DNA of 64,000 nt. Origin: Bdellovibrio bacteriovorus HD100 (GTDB lineage: Bacteria > Bdellovibrionota > Bdellovibrionia > Bdellovibrionales > Bdellovibrionaceae). The stretch covers positions 1,922,001-1,986,000 of the forward strand of contig NC_005363.1 of assembly GCF_000196175.1 (NCBI RefSeq), read 5' to 3'. Below the pieces are notes generated by a model. It saw nothing but the letters and a program-made list of their open reading frames with translations. It was not told the DNA's origin and did no database searches. This document shows positions 8,370 to 16,566 of this stretch, piece by piece. The translations under genes were made by a program, and so were the position numbers. How positions within the stretch are numbered: the first letter of the stretch is position 1; each line of letters opens with the position of its first letter.

Positions 8370-9302
8370 TTATTTTACGTAAAGGTCTGCGGCTTTTGGA
8401 GTGGACTTGATCAGTTTTAGTTTTTTCATCTGCTGAACCAGGGTGTCCCAGCGGTCATCGGTCATGGAGCCCACAGTAGTACCAGCTGTTTCAATCAAGG
8501 GCTTTTGAATATCGGCGGCCTTGTTAAAAGTCTCCAGATCAATGGCTTTGTTCAATTTGGCCATGTGTTCATTGGTGGCTTTGGGATCTTTCAGATAGTG
8601 CGCCCAGCCTTCGCGCGTGGCTGCCAGAACCTTTTGTACCAGCTCCGGTTTGTTTTTCAGGGTTTCTTCCGTGGTGGCTAGTACCACCAGGTAAGGATTA
8701 AAACCTTCATCCGCAATCAGGAAGTTTTTAACTTTGGCGCCGGCTTTTTCGGCGCTCAAAGGCTCAATGGTGATAAAGCCCTGCTGGGAAAAGGTCATGT
8801 CGTTGACAAAGTTGCTAACTCCACCCAAATAAGGCACGACACGGACTTTGGGCTTTCCGAATTTTTGCACCAAATACTGATAATATGGCAGCCCTGATTG
8901 CATGGACAGGAAGCCTTCGTTGGTGAAAACATCCTTCAGGCTTTTAAAGTTTCTTTCTGCGTGGGTCATCACGATGTAAGGGGATTTTTGATAAACCGCG
9001 AACAGGGCTTTGACCTTGTTCACTTTGTTTTTGTCCTGGGAAATGATCAGTTCATCGGCGCTGACGATGGCAAAATCAACTTTGTTGTTTGCAAGCATCT
9101 GCACGGTGGGTGTTCCAGACCCGCCCTCAAGCACTTTTACATCCAGACCTTGCGCTTTATAGAAGCCCTGCAAAGAGGCGGCGTAGAACCCACCAAACTC
9201 AGGCTCCGCTTTCCAGTTCAGTGCCAATGTCACAGGAGTGTTGGCAGCAAAGGCTGTCGATGTCATCAGCATAGAAAATAAAAGGGTGATAATGGTTTTC
9301 AT
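8370..9302 (-). CDS. NMT1/Thi5-type ABC transporter substrate-binding protein
   Basis: Periplasmic solute receptor of 310 residues. Residues 1-19 form a signal peptide ending AFA. The mature start LALNWKAEPEFGGFYAA matches the NMT1/ThiY-like family, whose members bind thiamine pyrimidine precursors, riboflavin, nitrate or sulfonates. The VLEGGSGTPTVQML and DFAIVSADELI segments are the usual ligand-cleft stretches. It is the last gene of a four-gene operon, overlapping the permease by 4 bases. The ligand cannot be named; the operon's oxygenase hints at an organic substrate that is oxidised after uptake. Confidence 0.85.
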   Translation of the reverse strand: MKTIITLLFSMLMTSTAFAANTPVTLALNWKAEPEFGGFYAASLQGFYKAQGLDVKVLEGGSGTPTVQMLANNKVDFAIVSADELIISQDKNKVNKVKALFAVYQKSPYIVMTHAERNFKSLKDVFTNEGFLSMQSGLPYYQYLVQKFGKPKVRVVPYLGGVSNFVNDMTFSQQGFITIEPLSAEKAGAKVKNFLIADEGFNPYLVVLATTEETLKNKPELVQKVLAATREGWAHYLKDPKATNEHMAKLNKAIDLETFNKAADIQKPLIETAGTTVGSMTDDRWDTLVQQMKKLKLIKSTPKAADLYVK

Positions 9303-10060
9303 AATTCTCCTTGTGTGGAAGAGGCCAGGGGGCGGCGGCTAAGTATAAATTTATGAAGCAAAGCCCAGGTGCCCATTAAAAGAAGTCCCATCAGTGATAA
9401 CAACAAAAGGGCGCCAAAGACAATATCGACCCGCTGTTGGGTGCGCGCAGAATCAATCAGAGCACCCAAACCCCCGCCAGCCACAAACTCCCCGGCGATG
9501 GCACCGATAATCGACAGACCGGTCGAGATTTTAAGGCCGGAATAGATATAGCTGTAAGCATGGGGAAGTTTTAACTTCCACAGAGTCTGCATACGAGTGG
9601 CGCGGTAAATCCTGAATAAATCTTTTTGTGATTCACTGACACTTTCAAGACCCATCAGGGTGTTGGCGATAATCGGGAACAGTGAAACAATAAAACTTGA
9701 AGCAATGACGGTGGGGGCACCAAAGCCGAAATAGATCACCAACAAAGGGGCAATCGCAATGATTGGCACTGTCTGGAAAAACACCGCAAACGGCAAAATC
9801 GCCCGCTTCAAGGTTTCCGACATTGAAAACACAAATGAAATCAAGCCGCCCACAAGAACACTTAAACCCAATCCCGCAAGAACATTGATCAGGGTTTCTT
9901 TGAAGGCCACCGCAAAATCAGCGCGAAGCTCCTGCAAAGTTGCAACGATCATGGAAGGGGAGGGAAGCAGGGTCTCACTCACCCACCCGCCACGAACCAG
10001 AATTTCAAGACTTAAGGTCAACACAATAAAACTGATAAAGGCCGGCAGAAAACGTTTCAT
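9299..10060 (-). CDS. ABC transporter permease (SsuC/TauC/ThiX type)
   Basis: Inner-membrane permease of 253 residues with about six hydrophobic segments. The EAA-like loop for ATPase contact is visible as IYRATRMQTLWKLKLPHA. The pattern FVAGGGLGALIDSA late in the protein is typical of the TauC/SsuC/ThiX group. Both ends overlap neighbours by 4 bases (ATGA junctions), showing translational coupling with the ATPase and the binding protein. Confidence 0.88.
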   Translation of the reverse strand: MKRFLPAFISFIVLTLSLEILVRGGWVSETLLPSPSMIVATLQELRADFAVAFKETLINVLAGLGLSVLVGGLISFVFSMSETLKRAILPFAVFFQTVPIIAIAPLLVIYFGFGAPTVIASSFIVSLFPIIANTLMGLESVSESQKDLFRIYRATRMQTLWKLKLPHAYSYIYSGLKISTGLSIIGAIAGEFVAGGGLGALIDSARTQQRVDIVFGALLLLSLMGLLLMGTWALLHKFILSRRPLASSTQGEL

Positions 10061-10803
10061 GCGCGCAGCCTTTCAGAAAGCCCTTCAACGATCTTATTGA
10101 AGCCTTCGGAGGTTCTTAAGTGTTCCTGCCGTCTTTCTGGCAGCGCCAGTTTTTGGTCAAAGACGATGGGCGCTCCCGGCCCTTTGAGCATCACCACTCG
10201 TTCAGACAAAAATGCGGATTCAAACAAAGAATGCGTCACAAACACGACCGTCATACGTTCGGAATGCCAAAGCTCGTGAAGCTGGTTTTGCATTTCAAAG
10301 CGGGTGCTTTCATCCAAAGCCGCAAAGGGTTCGTCCATCAACAAAAGCTTTGGGGAATTGACCAGCGCACGCGCCAAAGACACACGCATCTTCATCCCGC
10401 CGGACAATTGATGCGGGAAAAGATGCTGGGCCTCTGTCAGGTGGACTTTTTTCAGTGCCGCCTGGACTTTGTTTTTGCGTTCTTCATCCGGCAGGTTTTT
10501 AAAAGCATGATTCAGTTCAAAAGGCAGATGCACGTTTTCATTAACGGTTCGCCACGCCAGCAGGTTGGGTTCTTGAAAGACAAAACTGGAAGGGGCGTCA
10601 GGCAAGGTCAGTTTTACACTGCCAGAACTGGTGGCCTCAAGTCCTGCCATAAGTCTTAACAGTGTGGACTTGCCGCACCCTGAAGGTCCGACAATTGAAA
10701 TGAACGAACCGGGTTCGACCATCAGGTCCATGTTTTCAATCACAGACCTTTTGCCGAAGCTTTTGTTCAATTTTTCAATTTGAATCCCCTGGGCTCCGCT
10801 CAC
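10057..10803 (-). CDS. ABC transporter ATPase (SsuB/TauB/ThiZ type)
   Basis: Cytoplasmic ATPase of the importer. I placed the start at GTG 10803 (248 residues), 1 base after the oxygenase stop, because the protein then begins just ahead of IQIEKLNKSFG as in other family members; an open extension to 10902 would lie entirely inside the oxygenase gene. It carries Walker A GPSGCGKST, the Q-loop FVFQEPNLLAW, signature LSGGMKMRVSLARAL, Walker B LLLMDEPFAALD and the switch His in FVTHSLFES. Complete and probably functional. Confidence 0.9.
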   Translation of the reverse strand: MSGAQGIQIEKLNKSFGKRSVIENMDLMVEPGSFISIVGPSGCGKSTLLRLMAGLEATSSGSVKLTLPDAPSSFVFQEPNLLAWRTVNENVHLPFELNHAFKNLPDEERKNKVQAALKKVHLTEAQHLFPHQLSGGMKMRVSLARALVNSPKLLLMDEPFAALDESTRFEMQNQLHELWHSERMTVVFVTHSLFESAFLSERVVMLKGPGAPIVFDQKLALPERRQEHLRTSEGFNKIVEGLSERLRA

Positions 10804-10804
10804 T

Positions 10805-11416
10805 TTACACCCAGTCGTAGTTAAAGCTGATGCTGATGCGTTCTTTGTCCGAATCATTTTTGGGTACTTCATGGCGCAGCCAGGATTCAAACAGCACCAC
10901 ATGGCCTTCCTGAGGCTCTAGTGAGTGATAGCGCTGGTTGTGTACCTTGGCGTTGTGTTTGCGTGGTGGTGACGCCATAAACGAATCCAGACGCGGGTCC
11001 TCGAATTTGATCGCCGAGCAGTTTTTCGGCGTCTGAACATAATAAGTCCCGCTGATTACAGACAGTGGATGCAAGTGCATGGTGTGAATAACGTCGGTGG
11101 GCATAATGTTCACCCAGCACGAAGACATGCGCAGTTCTTTCGGGTCGATGTCCATTTCAAGATGTTTTACGAACTTGCGAACGTGCTTGTTGATTTCTTT
11201 TTCCAGATCCCCAAAGGTGGATGAAAACTGGTGCAATTGGCTCATGGAACCGTAAGAGGTGAAGCCGCCTTTGTAGTTCTTTTGCGACCAGACCTGACCT
11301 TCTTCATCGACTTCGGCAATTTTCAGGGACTCTTGCTTGAGGTCCTTGTTCAGGGATTTGTCTTTGCTCGCCAAAGGAGCATAGTAAACGAAGGTGGGGA
11401 AGAGTGTTTTTATCAT
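10805..11416 (-). CDS. Putative 2-oxoglutarate/Fe(II)-dependent oxygenase (TIGR02466-like)
   Basis: Predicted cytoplasmic oxygenase of 203 residues. It has the LFPTFVYY start, a central HTMHLHPLSVISGTYYV segment with candidate iron-binding His residues, and a C-terminal LFESWLRHEVPKN plus RISISFNY. These match the pattern of the PF13759/TIGR02466 family of putative 2OG-Fe(II) oxygenases. It is the first gene of the ABC importer operon, 1 base from the ATPase start. By analogy with tauABC-tauD it may act on the imported compound, but that is inference; hydroxylation of a macromolecule is also possible. Confidence 0.78.
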   Translation of the reverse strand: MIKTLFPTFVYYAPLASKDKSLNKDLKQESLKIAEVDEEGQVWSQKNYKGGFTSYGSMSQLHQFSSTFGDLEKEINKHVRKFVKHLEMDIDPKELRMSSCWVNIMPTDVIHTMHLHPLSVISGTYYVQTPKNCSAIKFEDPRLDSFMASPPRKHNAKVHNQRYHSLEPQEGHVVLFESWLRHEVPKNDSDKERISISFNYDWV

Positions 11417-11562
11417 TTTGAGACACCTAAATGCTTGTAATTGCGTGCTTTCAACATAGGTCTAAATCTGTGTCATTACAAGAATTGATAACTACTTCTT
11501 TGACAGTTGTAAGGGGCTTTTGCGGCGGAGCGACCTCTAAAGCAATAGAATCGCTGCCCGGG

Positions 11563-11578
11563 TGGCATCCCCCTTGCT
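11563..11578 (+). promoter_or_regulatory. Sigma-54 (RpoN) type -24/-12 promoter
   Basis: TGGCATC-N4-TTGCT with GG at 11564-11565 and GC at 11576-11577, exactly 10 bases apart, matches the consensus TGGCACG-N4-TTGCW at all but two positions. Transcription would start near 11588, about 20 bases before the ATG of the next gene. It would require an activator ATPase; no obvious activator site was identified. Confidence 0.7.
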
Positions 11579-11608
11579 TTATAAGTCTGTATCAGCAAGG
11601 AGCTAAGT

Positions 11609-11941
11609 ATGAAGAAGCAAGTAGTTATCGCCGTAATGACCCTGATCCCAGCAATCAGTTTTGCCAAGATCTCGGATTTCAACGCTTTGATCAGCGAGAA
11701 TTCCAAGGCGCAAAACGAGCTTCATAATACGGTTCAACACAACCTGGAAGCGTCCCGCGAACAAGCCGCAGCGGCGGAAGTGCGCGAGCGTATCGTGGTG
11801 GTGGAAAACTCCGGCTCTTCTTATAATGCTCCAACTAAAAAAGACCTTTTGGCCTTCAAAAAGGAAAAGATCAGCCACCGCGCTTCGGAAGAAAAGCAGT
11901 TTGACCGCTTGGCTTCTGAAATCCGCGGTATGGAAGAGTAA
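11609..11941 (+). CDS. Small secreted protein, unknown function
   Basis: Exported protein of 110 residues with a signal peptide (MKKQVVIAVMTLIPAISFA) and a highly charged, helix-prone mature part rich in Glu, Lys, Arg and Ala. It has no cysteines and no motif I recognise. An AAGGAG site lies 6 bases upstream of the ATG and a sigma-54 type promoter 32 bases upstream. It is monocistronic: its stop codon abuts the stop of the converging recombinase gene. The charged helical mature region could be a periplasmic coiled coil. Confidence 0.8.
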   Translation: MKKQVVIAVMTLIPAISFAKISDFNALISENSKAQNELHNTVQHNLEASREQAAAAEVRERIVVVENSGSSYNAPTKKDLLAFKKEKISHRASEEKQFDRLASEIRGMEE

Positions 11942-12475
11942 TTAAAGAATCAACTTACGTAGCTCTTGCTGAGAATATACGTAATCTGCATAAACCATGG
12001 TGTTGGTGATGTTTCGATGTCCCAACGCCACCTGGACCAGTCGCAAATCCTTCGTTTTCTGATACAGCTCAATCGCAAACGTGTGCCTTAAAGCGTGAAA
12101 CTTCTTTGGTACGGGGCGATACATTTCCCAGACCTGATAAAGCCGATTGTACGAAATAGGAAAAACCGACGTTCCGCCCTGACTTTCGGCGAAGCGATGA
12201 AGTCGGCTGAAAAGATCGGAATGAACCGGAATTTCGCGGTCATTCGACCCCTTTAGGCCTCTAATGAATATGCTTTCATCGTAGGGGTTCAAATCTGCCC
12301 GTTGGATATTGAGAACTTCCTGAGCCCGGGCCCCGGTCCGCAAAGCCGTCCAAATCATCAAACAATTGCGGGGATCCTTGTCCTGAAAATCCGTGAGGAT
12401 TTTTCGCAAACGTTCTGATTCGGGTGCGAGAAGATACTTGTTCTTATTAAGTTGATACCGAGGTGCCGTGGCCAT
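11942..12475 (-). CDS. Short tyrosine recombinase (catalytic domain only)
   Basis: Site-specific DNA recombinase/integrase family protein of only 177 residues. The catalytic residues are visible: Arg in RTGARAQEVLNI, the HALRHTFAIELYQ box, LGHRNITNTMVYADY with the His/Arg and the nucleophilic Tyr. The usual N-terminal SAM-like arm-binding domain is missing, because only about 35 residues precede the catalytic fold. No excisionase, flanking tRNA or direct repeat was seen, so it may be a small stand-alone recombinase or a shortened remnant. The catalytic set looks intact. Confidence 0.87.
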   Translation of the reverse strand: MATAPRYQLNKNKYLLAPESERLRKILTDFQDKDPRNCLMIWTALRTGARAQEVLNIQRADLNPYDESIFIRGLKGSNDREIPVHSDLFSRLHRFAESQGGTSVFPISYNRLYQVWEMYRPVPKKFHALRHTFAIELYQKTKDLRLVQVALGHRNITNTMVYADYVYSQQELRKLIL

Positions 12476-12858
12476 AACTCATCATTCAAAAGTCGAGATG
12501 GCTTTGACAAGGGGATAATCGCAACGCGTCGCATCCAAATTGTTGATAGGTAAATAATTTGTGTTTAGTTGCGATGCGCCGATCATATACACGGTGCGCC
12601 ATGAGACAACACCCAAATATGCTGCGTAAAAATAATCAATAAAAACAGATACTTAATACTAATGCTTATAACTATAAGCTTTAGGCGGATTTGAAAAAGG
12701 GGTGCCCAGGGTACCCTTGGAAAGATTCTTTTGTGGTTTCAATGACTTAGCTTGACCCTGTAAAGACCCTTCTGGAAAGATATCTGTATTATACAACGCT
12801 ATTTATTGTGAATAACAACACAAATATTGCGAAATACAACGGTCCAGAAGGGGTTTGT
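12476..12858. other. 383-base intergenic region with a perfect palindrome
   Basis: This is the longest non-coding stretch in the window and is AT-rich. It contains the palindrome GCTTATA-AC-TATAAGC at 12664-12679 and, nearer the recombinase, an inverted pair CGCATC (12530-12535) / GATGCG (12573-12578). It separates the divergent recombinase and HTH genes and must hold both promoters; the clearest -10-like box is TATTAT at 12787-12792. No RNA gene or supported open frame was seen. Confidence 0.5.
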
Positions 12859-13449
12859 ATGCAGGATGAGATCCAGGGTCCAGGTGAGGATCAGCTTCAA
12901 AAGGGGGCGTTTGACGAGGGGTTTATCGAGGATGATTTGAACCCCCGATCCAAGACGTCTTTGCGTATGAATTACGAAGCTCAGGTGGCAGTCATCCAAA
13001 GGCAGATCGGCAATCTGGAACAAATTCGGGGGGATTTAGGGCTTTCCCAACGCAAAATTTCGCAACTTTTAATGGTCGATCCATCCAGTTGGACCCGCTG
13101 GGTAAAACAAGGCGATGAAGCTCCCCCGCATATTTGGAGAGCTTTGCAGTGGTATTTGGCCCTGCGGGAAAAGATCCCCGGGCTCACGCCGAATTATTTC
13201 CTGGGTTCCAGCCCCCAGGTTCTGCATCAAAAAGCCCTTCAGGAAGTCGATTTGGAACGTCAGGCCCGCCGCGAAGAGATTGAAAAGCTGTCTTTAGAGC
13301 TTCGTGGAGTGTTTTCTGAGCGTGAAAAGCTGAAATCAGAGCTTCAGGAATTGAAAAAAGACCTGAAATTCCACAGAAATATCAGTATAGTTGTCCTTCT
13401 TATTGGTCTGGCTTGGGCTGGCGTATTTTTCTTCTGGAAAGGTCTATGA
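12859..13449 (+). CDS. HTH, coiled-coil, C-terminally membrane-anchored protein
   Basis: Protein of 196 residues with an unusual layout. Residues about 50-100 hold an XRE-like helix-turn-helix (LGLSQRKISQLLMVDPSSWTR). A Glu/Lys-rich coiled coil follows at about 130-175. A single transmembrane helix (ISIVVLLIGLAWAGVFFFW) ends the chain, so the HTH faces the cytoplasm. I chose ATG 12859 because of the AAGGGG site 6 bases upstream; a GTG at 12808 is also in frame. The stop overlaps the argS start (ATGA), so the two are co-translated. It may tether DNA or regulate from the membrane; no function is known to me. Confidence 0.8.
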   Translation: MQDEIQGPGEDQLQKGAFDEGFIEDDLNPRSKTSLRMNYEAQVAVIQRQIGNLEQIRGDLGLSQRKISQLLMVDPSSWTRWVKQGDEAPPHIWRALQWYLALREKIPGLTPNYFLGSSPQVLHQKALQEVDLERQARREEIEKLSLELRGVFSEREKLKSELQELKKDLKFHRNISIVVLLIGLAWAGVFFFWKGL

Positions 13450-15188
13450 TTAAACACGACTCCATTCGATTGCTTGCGACGAACTTACTTAAAGATGCGA
13501 TTGGCCGCGCTTATCCGGATTTTTCTGCTTCTGAAGACGATATTTATAAGGCTTTGGTAAATCCCCCAAAATCAGATCTGGGTGACCTGGCTTTTGGTTG
13601 CTTCATTTTGGCGAAGGCATTGAAAACTGCTCCTCCACAAGTGGCCACGGCAGTTGCCGCTCAAATGAAAGGGGCCACCGCGGTAGCGGCGGGTCCTTAT
13701 ATTAATATCCGTTTTGACGAACAAACTCATGGTGAACAGGTGTTGGCGACGATCCTGGATGGCAGCTATTTCAAAAAGCCGCTGATGGAAAAATCCCCTA
13801 AAACCATGATCGAATATTCCCAGCCAAACACGCACAAAGAACTTCACGTGGGTCATATGCGCAACCTTTGTTTGGGCGACGCGATTGTTCGCATGCTTCG
13901 TTATAGCGGCCGTGAGATCGTTTCTTCGACCTTCCCGGGCGACATGGGTACGCACGTGGCGAAGTGTCTTTGGTACATGAAAAAACACAATCAAGAGCCA
14001 GTGCCTGAAACTGAAAAAGGCGAATGGCTGGGCCGCATGTATTCCAAGGCCAATTTGCTGTTGGAAGATCAAAACGGCACACCTCAGGAGGACATCAACC
14101 GCCAGGAGCTGACGGCAATCTTGCATCAGTTGGAAGGCAAAACCGGTCCTTATTATGACCTGTGGTTAGAAACCCGCGAATGGTCCATCGAATTGATGAA
14201 AAAGGTCTATGCCTGGGCGGATGTGACTTTTGATGAATGGTACTTTGAATCTGAAATGGATTCTCCGTCGGCGGCTTGGGTGAAGCAACTGTATGCTGAA
14301 GGCAAGCTTGAGATGTCTCAAGGGGCCATCGGTAAAGATCTGGAGTCTGAGAAATTAGGCTTCTGTATGCTTTTGAAATCCGACGGCACGGGTCTTTACG
14401 CGACGAAAGATTTGTTGTTGGCAAAACACAAGTTTGAAGATGTGAAGATTGAAAAAAGTGTTTATGTCGTCGACATGCGCCAGGCTTTGCACTTTAAACA
14501 GGTCTTCCGCGTTTTGGAAATCCTGGGCTTTGAGCAGGCGAAAAACTGCTTCCACCTTCAGTACAACTATGTCGAGCTTCCGGATGGTGCGATGAGTTCC
14601 CGTAAGGGCAATATCGTTCCGCTGCGTGAACTGGTTCACCGCATGGAAGATCACGTGAAGACCACGTACCTGAGTCGCTATAAAGGTGAATGGTCTGAAG
14701 AGGATGTTGAGAAGATCGCCGGCCAAGTGGCCAAAGGTGCTATTTTCTATGGCATGCTTCGTATGGATACGAACAAAAAGATCGTCTTTGATATGAACGA
14801 ATGGTTGAAACTGGACGGAGAGTCCGGTCCGTTTGTGCAATATTCTTACGCACGTATTTCCAGTCTGGGGCGCAAGTTCCCGCGCACGGCCGGTGCAAAA
14901 ATTGACTGGAGTCGCCTGAATCACGCTTCTGAAAGACAGCTGATGCAGTCTTTGGGGGGCTTTAACACGGCGGTCGCGGCGGCAGCGGAAAACTTCAAGC
15001 CTTCAGCGATTTGCACTTATTTGTATGATCTGGCGAAGAGCTTTAACGTCTTTTATCACGAGTGCCCGATCGGCACAGAAGCTGACGTGGCAACGCGCGA
15101 AGCTCGCCTGGCATTGAGCGAAGCAGTCGGTTTGACTCTGAAAAATGGTCTGGCGGTTTTGGGTATGCCTGCACCGGAAAAAATGTAG
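13446..15188 (+). CDS. argS: Arginyl-tRNA synthetase
   Basis: Class I synthetase that charges tRNA-Arg. Length is 580 residues, standard for the family. The N-terminal Add-1 domain leads to the HIGH-type motif HVGH (134-137), and the KMSKS-equivalent is the MSSRKGN segment. The C-terminal alpha-helical anticodon-binding domain begins near SGPFVQYSYARI. The start overlaps the stop of the HTH-membrane protein by 4 bases; an upstream ATG at 13413 is inside that gene and lacks a binding site. Confidence 0.96.
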   Translation: MIKHDSIRLLATNLLKDAIGRAYPDFSASEDDIYKALVNPPKSDLGDLAFGCFILAKALKTAPPQVATAVAAQMKGATAVAAGPYINIRFDEQTHGEQVLATILDGSYFKKPLMEKSPKTMIEYSQPNTHKELHVGHMRNLCLGDAIVRMLRYSGREIVSSTFPGDMGTHVAKCLWYMKKHNQEPVPETEKGEWLGRMYSKANLLLEDQNGTPQEDINRQELTAILHQLEGKTGPYYDLWLETREWSIELMKKVYAWADVTFDEWYFESEMDSPSAAWVKQLYAEGKLEMSQGAIGKDLESEKLGFCMLLKSDGTGLYATKDLLLAKHKFEDVKIEKSVYVVDMRQALHFKQVFRVLEILGFEQAKNCFHLQYNYVELPDGAMSSRKGNIVPLRELVHRMEDHVKTTYLSRYKGEWSEEDVEKIAGQVAKGAIFYGMLRMDTNKKIVFDMNEWLKLDGESGPFVQYSYARISSLGRKFPRTAGAKIDWSRLNHASERQLMQSLGGFNTAVAAAAENFKPSAICTYLYDLAKSFNVFYHECPIGTEADVATREARLALSEAVGLTLKNGLAVLGMPAPEKM

Positions 15189-15204
15189 TTTTAGATGAGA
15201 AAAC

Positions 15205-15232
15205 AGGCCTCCAAATGAAAATCTGGAGGCCT
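15205..15232. terminator. Hairpin after argS, no U-tract
   Basis: AGGCCTCCA (15205-15213) and TGGAGGCCT (15224-15232) form a perfect 9-bp stem with a 10-base loop. There is no run of T afterwards, so it is either a weak terminator or a transcript-stabilising structure between argS and the dehydrogenase gene. Confidence 0.5.
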
Positions 15233-15316
15233 CCGCTTATACCCCGCATTAACGCTAGTCTTTTTACTCAATTGGACCCATGATCGTCCGGCAATTCAAA
15301 AATGAAGGAGCCTACA

Positions 15317-16432
15317 TTGGGAACTTTTGAGATTATCTCTAAGCATGGTGATCATGAGCAGGTTGTTTTCTGTAACGACCCTCATGTTGGTTTGAAAGCG
15401 ATCATCGCTATTCATAACACCTCTTTGGGGCCTGCACTTGGCGGCACCCGTATGTGGAACTACAAGAACGAAGACGAGGCTCTTGTTGACGTTCTTCGTT
15501 TGTCCAAAGGTATGACTTACAAAGCTGCTGCTTCCGGCCTGAATCTGGGTGGTGGTAAAGCAGTTATCATCGGCGATCCTAAGACTCAAAAGTCTGAAGG
15601 TTTGTTCCGCGCTTTCGGTCAGTTCGTGAACTCTCTGAATGGTAAATACATCACTGCTGAAGACGTTGGTACGTCTGTCCAGGACATGGAGCACATCTAC
15701 ATGGAGACTCCTTGGGTGACTGGTATCCCTAAGGATTTCGGTGGTTCCGGCGATCCATCTCCATACACTGCACACGGTGTATTGATGGGTATTAAAGCTT
15801 CCGCTAAAGAAAAATTCGGCACAGACTCTTTGAAAGGCATCCATATCGCCGTTCAAGGTCTGGGTAACGTGGGTTCCAACCTGGTGAAATACCTGGTTGA
15901 AGAAGGCGCTGTGATCACAGTGGCTGATATCGACATGAACCGCACCAAAAGCGTGGCTGACAAGTTCGGCGCAAAAGCGGTGAGCTCTGACGACATCCTT
16001 TTCACTGAGTGCGACATTTTGGCTCCTTGCGCCCTGGGCGCCATCGTGAACGATCAGACGATCACGAAGCTTAAAACCAAAGTTATCGCTGGTGGCGCGA
16101 ACAACGTATTGGCTGAAGCCCGCCACGGTGACCAGTTGAAAGAACTGGGCATCTTGTATGCTCCAGACTATGTCATCAACGCTGGTGGTTTGATGAACGT
16201 CTTCGTTGAGCTTGAGGGCTACTCTCCAGAGCGCGCCTTCGAAAAGACAAAACGCGTTTACGACAACATCCTTAAAGTTTACGAAATCGCAAAACGTGAC
16301 GGTATCGGTACCCACACTGCTGCGGACCGTCTGGCTGAAGAGCGTATCAACACAATTGGTCGCCTGAAACAGCGCCACCCGGGCAAATCTTCCCGCGCGT
16401 TCACCACACTGCGTGAAGTGCACAACAGATAG
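15317..16432 (+). CDS. Leucine dehydrogenase (Glu/Leu/Phe/Val dehydrogenase family)
   Basis: NAD-dependent oxidative deamination of branched-chain amino acids. It has [11 protein letters not shown], the catalytic-lysine segments [19 protein letters not shown] and the Asp in [13 protein letters not shown]. The Rossmann motif is [11 protein letters not shown], and GGANNVLAE lies near the C-terminus. I placed the start at TTG 15317 (371 residues) because AAGGAG (15305-15310) lies 6 bases upstream of it; the in-frame ATG at 15302 overlaps that very site. In a predator it could feed prey-derived amino acids into carbon metabolism. Its transcript ends at a strong terminator. Confidence 0.88.
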   Translation: MGTFEIISKHGDHEQVVFCNDPHVGLKAIIAIHNTSLGPALGGTRMWNYKNEDEALVDVLRLSKGMTYKAAASGLNLGGGKAVIIGDPKTQKSEGLFRAFGQFVNSLNGKYITAEDVGTSVQDMEHIYMETPWVTGIPKDFGGSGDPSPYTAHGVLMGIKASAKEKFGTDSLKGIHIAVQGLGNVGSNLVKYLVEEGAVITVADIDMNRTKSVADKFGAKAVSSDDILFTECDILAPCALGAIVNDQTITKLKTKVIAGGANNVLAEARHGDQLKELGILYAPDYVINAGGLMNVFVELEGYSPERAFEKTKRVYDNILKVYEIAKRDGIGTHTAADRLAEERINTIGRLKQRHPGKSSRAFTTLREVHNR

Positions 16433-16436
16433 TTTT

Positions 16437-16462
16437 AAAGGGGTCGAAAGACCCCTTTTTTT
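16437..16462 (+). terminator. Intrinsic terminator after leucine dehydrogenase
   Basis: AAAGGGGTC, a GAAA tetraloop and GACCCCTTT, followed by a T run to 16462: a textbook Rho-independent terminator four bases after the stop codon. Confidence 0.92.
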
Positions 16463-16499
16463 ATGCGCCGAGTGATAGCATTCATTACGGCCCGTTTTC

Positions 16500-16528
16500 T
16501 TGACATCCCCTCGGGACCAAAGAACAAT
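16500..16528 (+). promoter_or_regulatory. Putative sigma-70 promoter for the yfgM-bamB operon
   Basis: A perfect TTGACA (16500-16505), a 17-base spacer and AACAAT (16523-16528) lie between the dehydrogenase terminator and the next gene. Transcription would start near 16535, about 30 bases before the TTG start codon. Confidence 0.6.
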
Positions 16529-16566
16529 CTTTCCTCGTAAGTATTTATTAACAGCGAGGAATTATC

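Noticed and set aside
12600-12642. 13-codon reading frame in the long intergenic region
   Set aside because: It has no ribosome-binding site and is too short to support.
15296-16423. Long open frame of 375 codons on the minus strand
   Set aside because: It is the exact antisense of leucine dehydrogenase, has no family match or binding site, and its composition (many His, Phe, Val) is that of a shadow frame.
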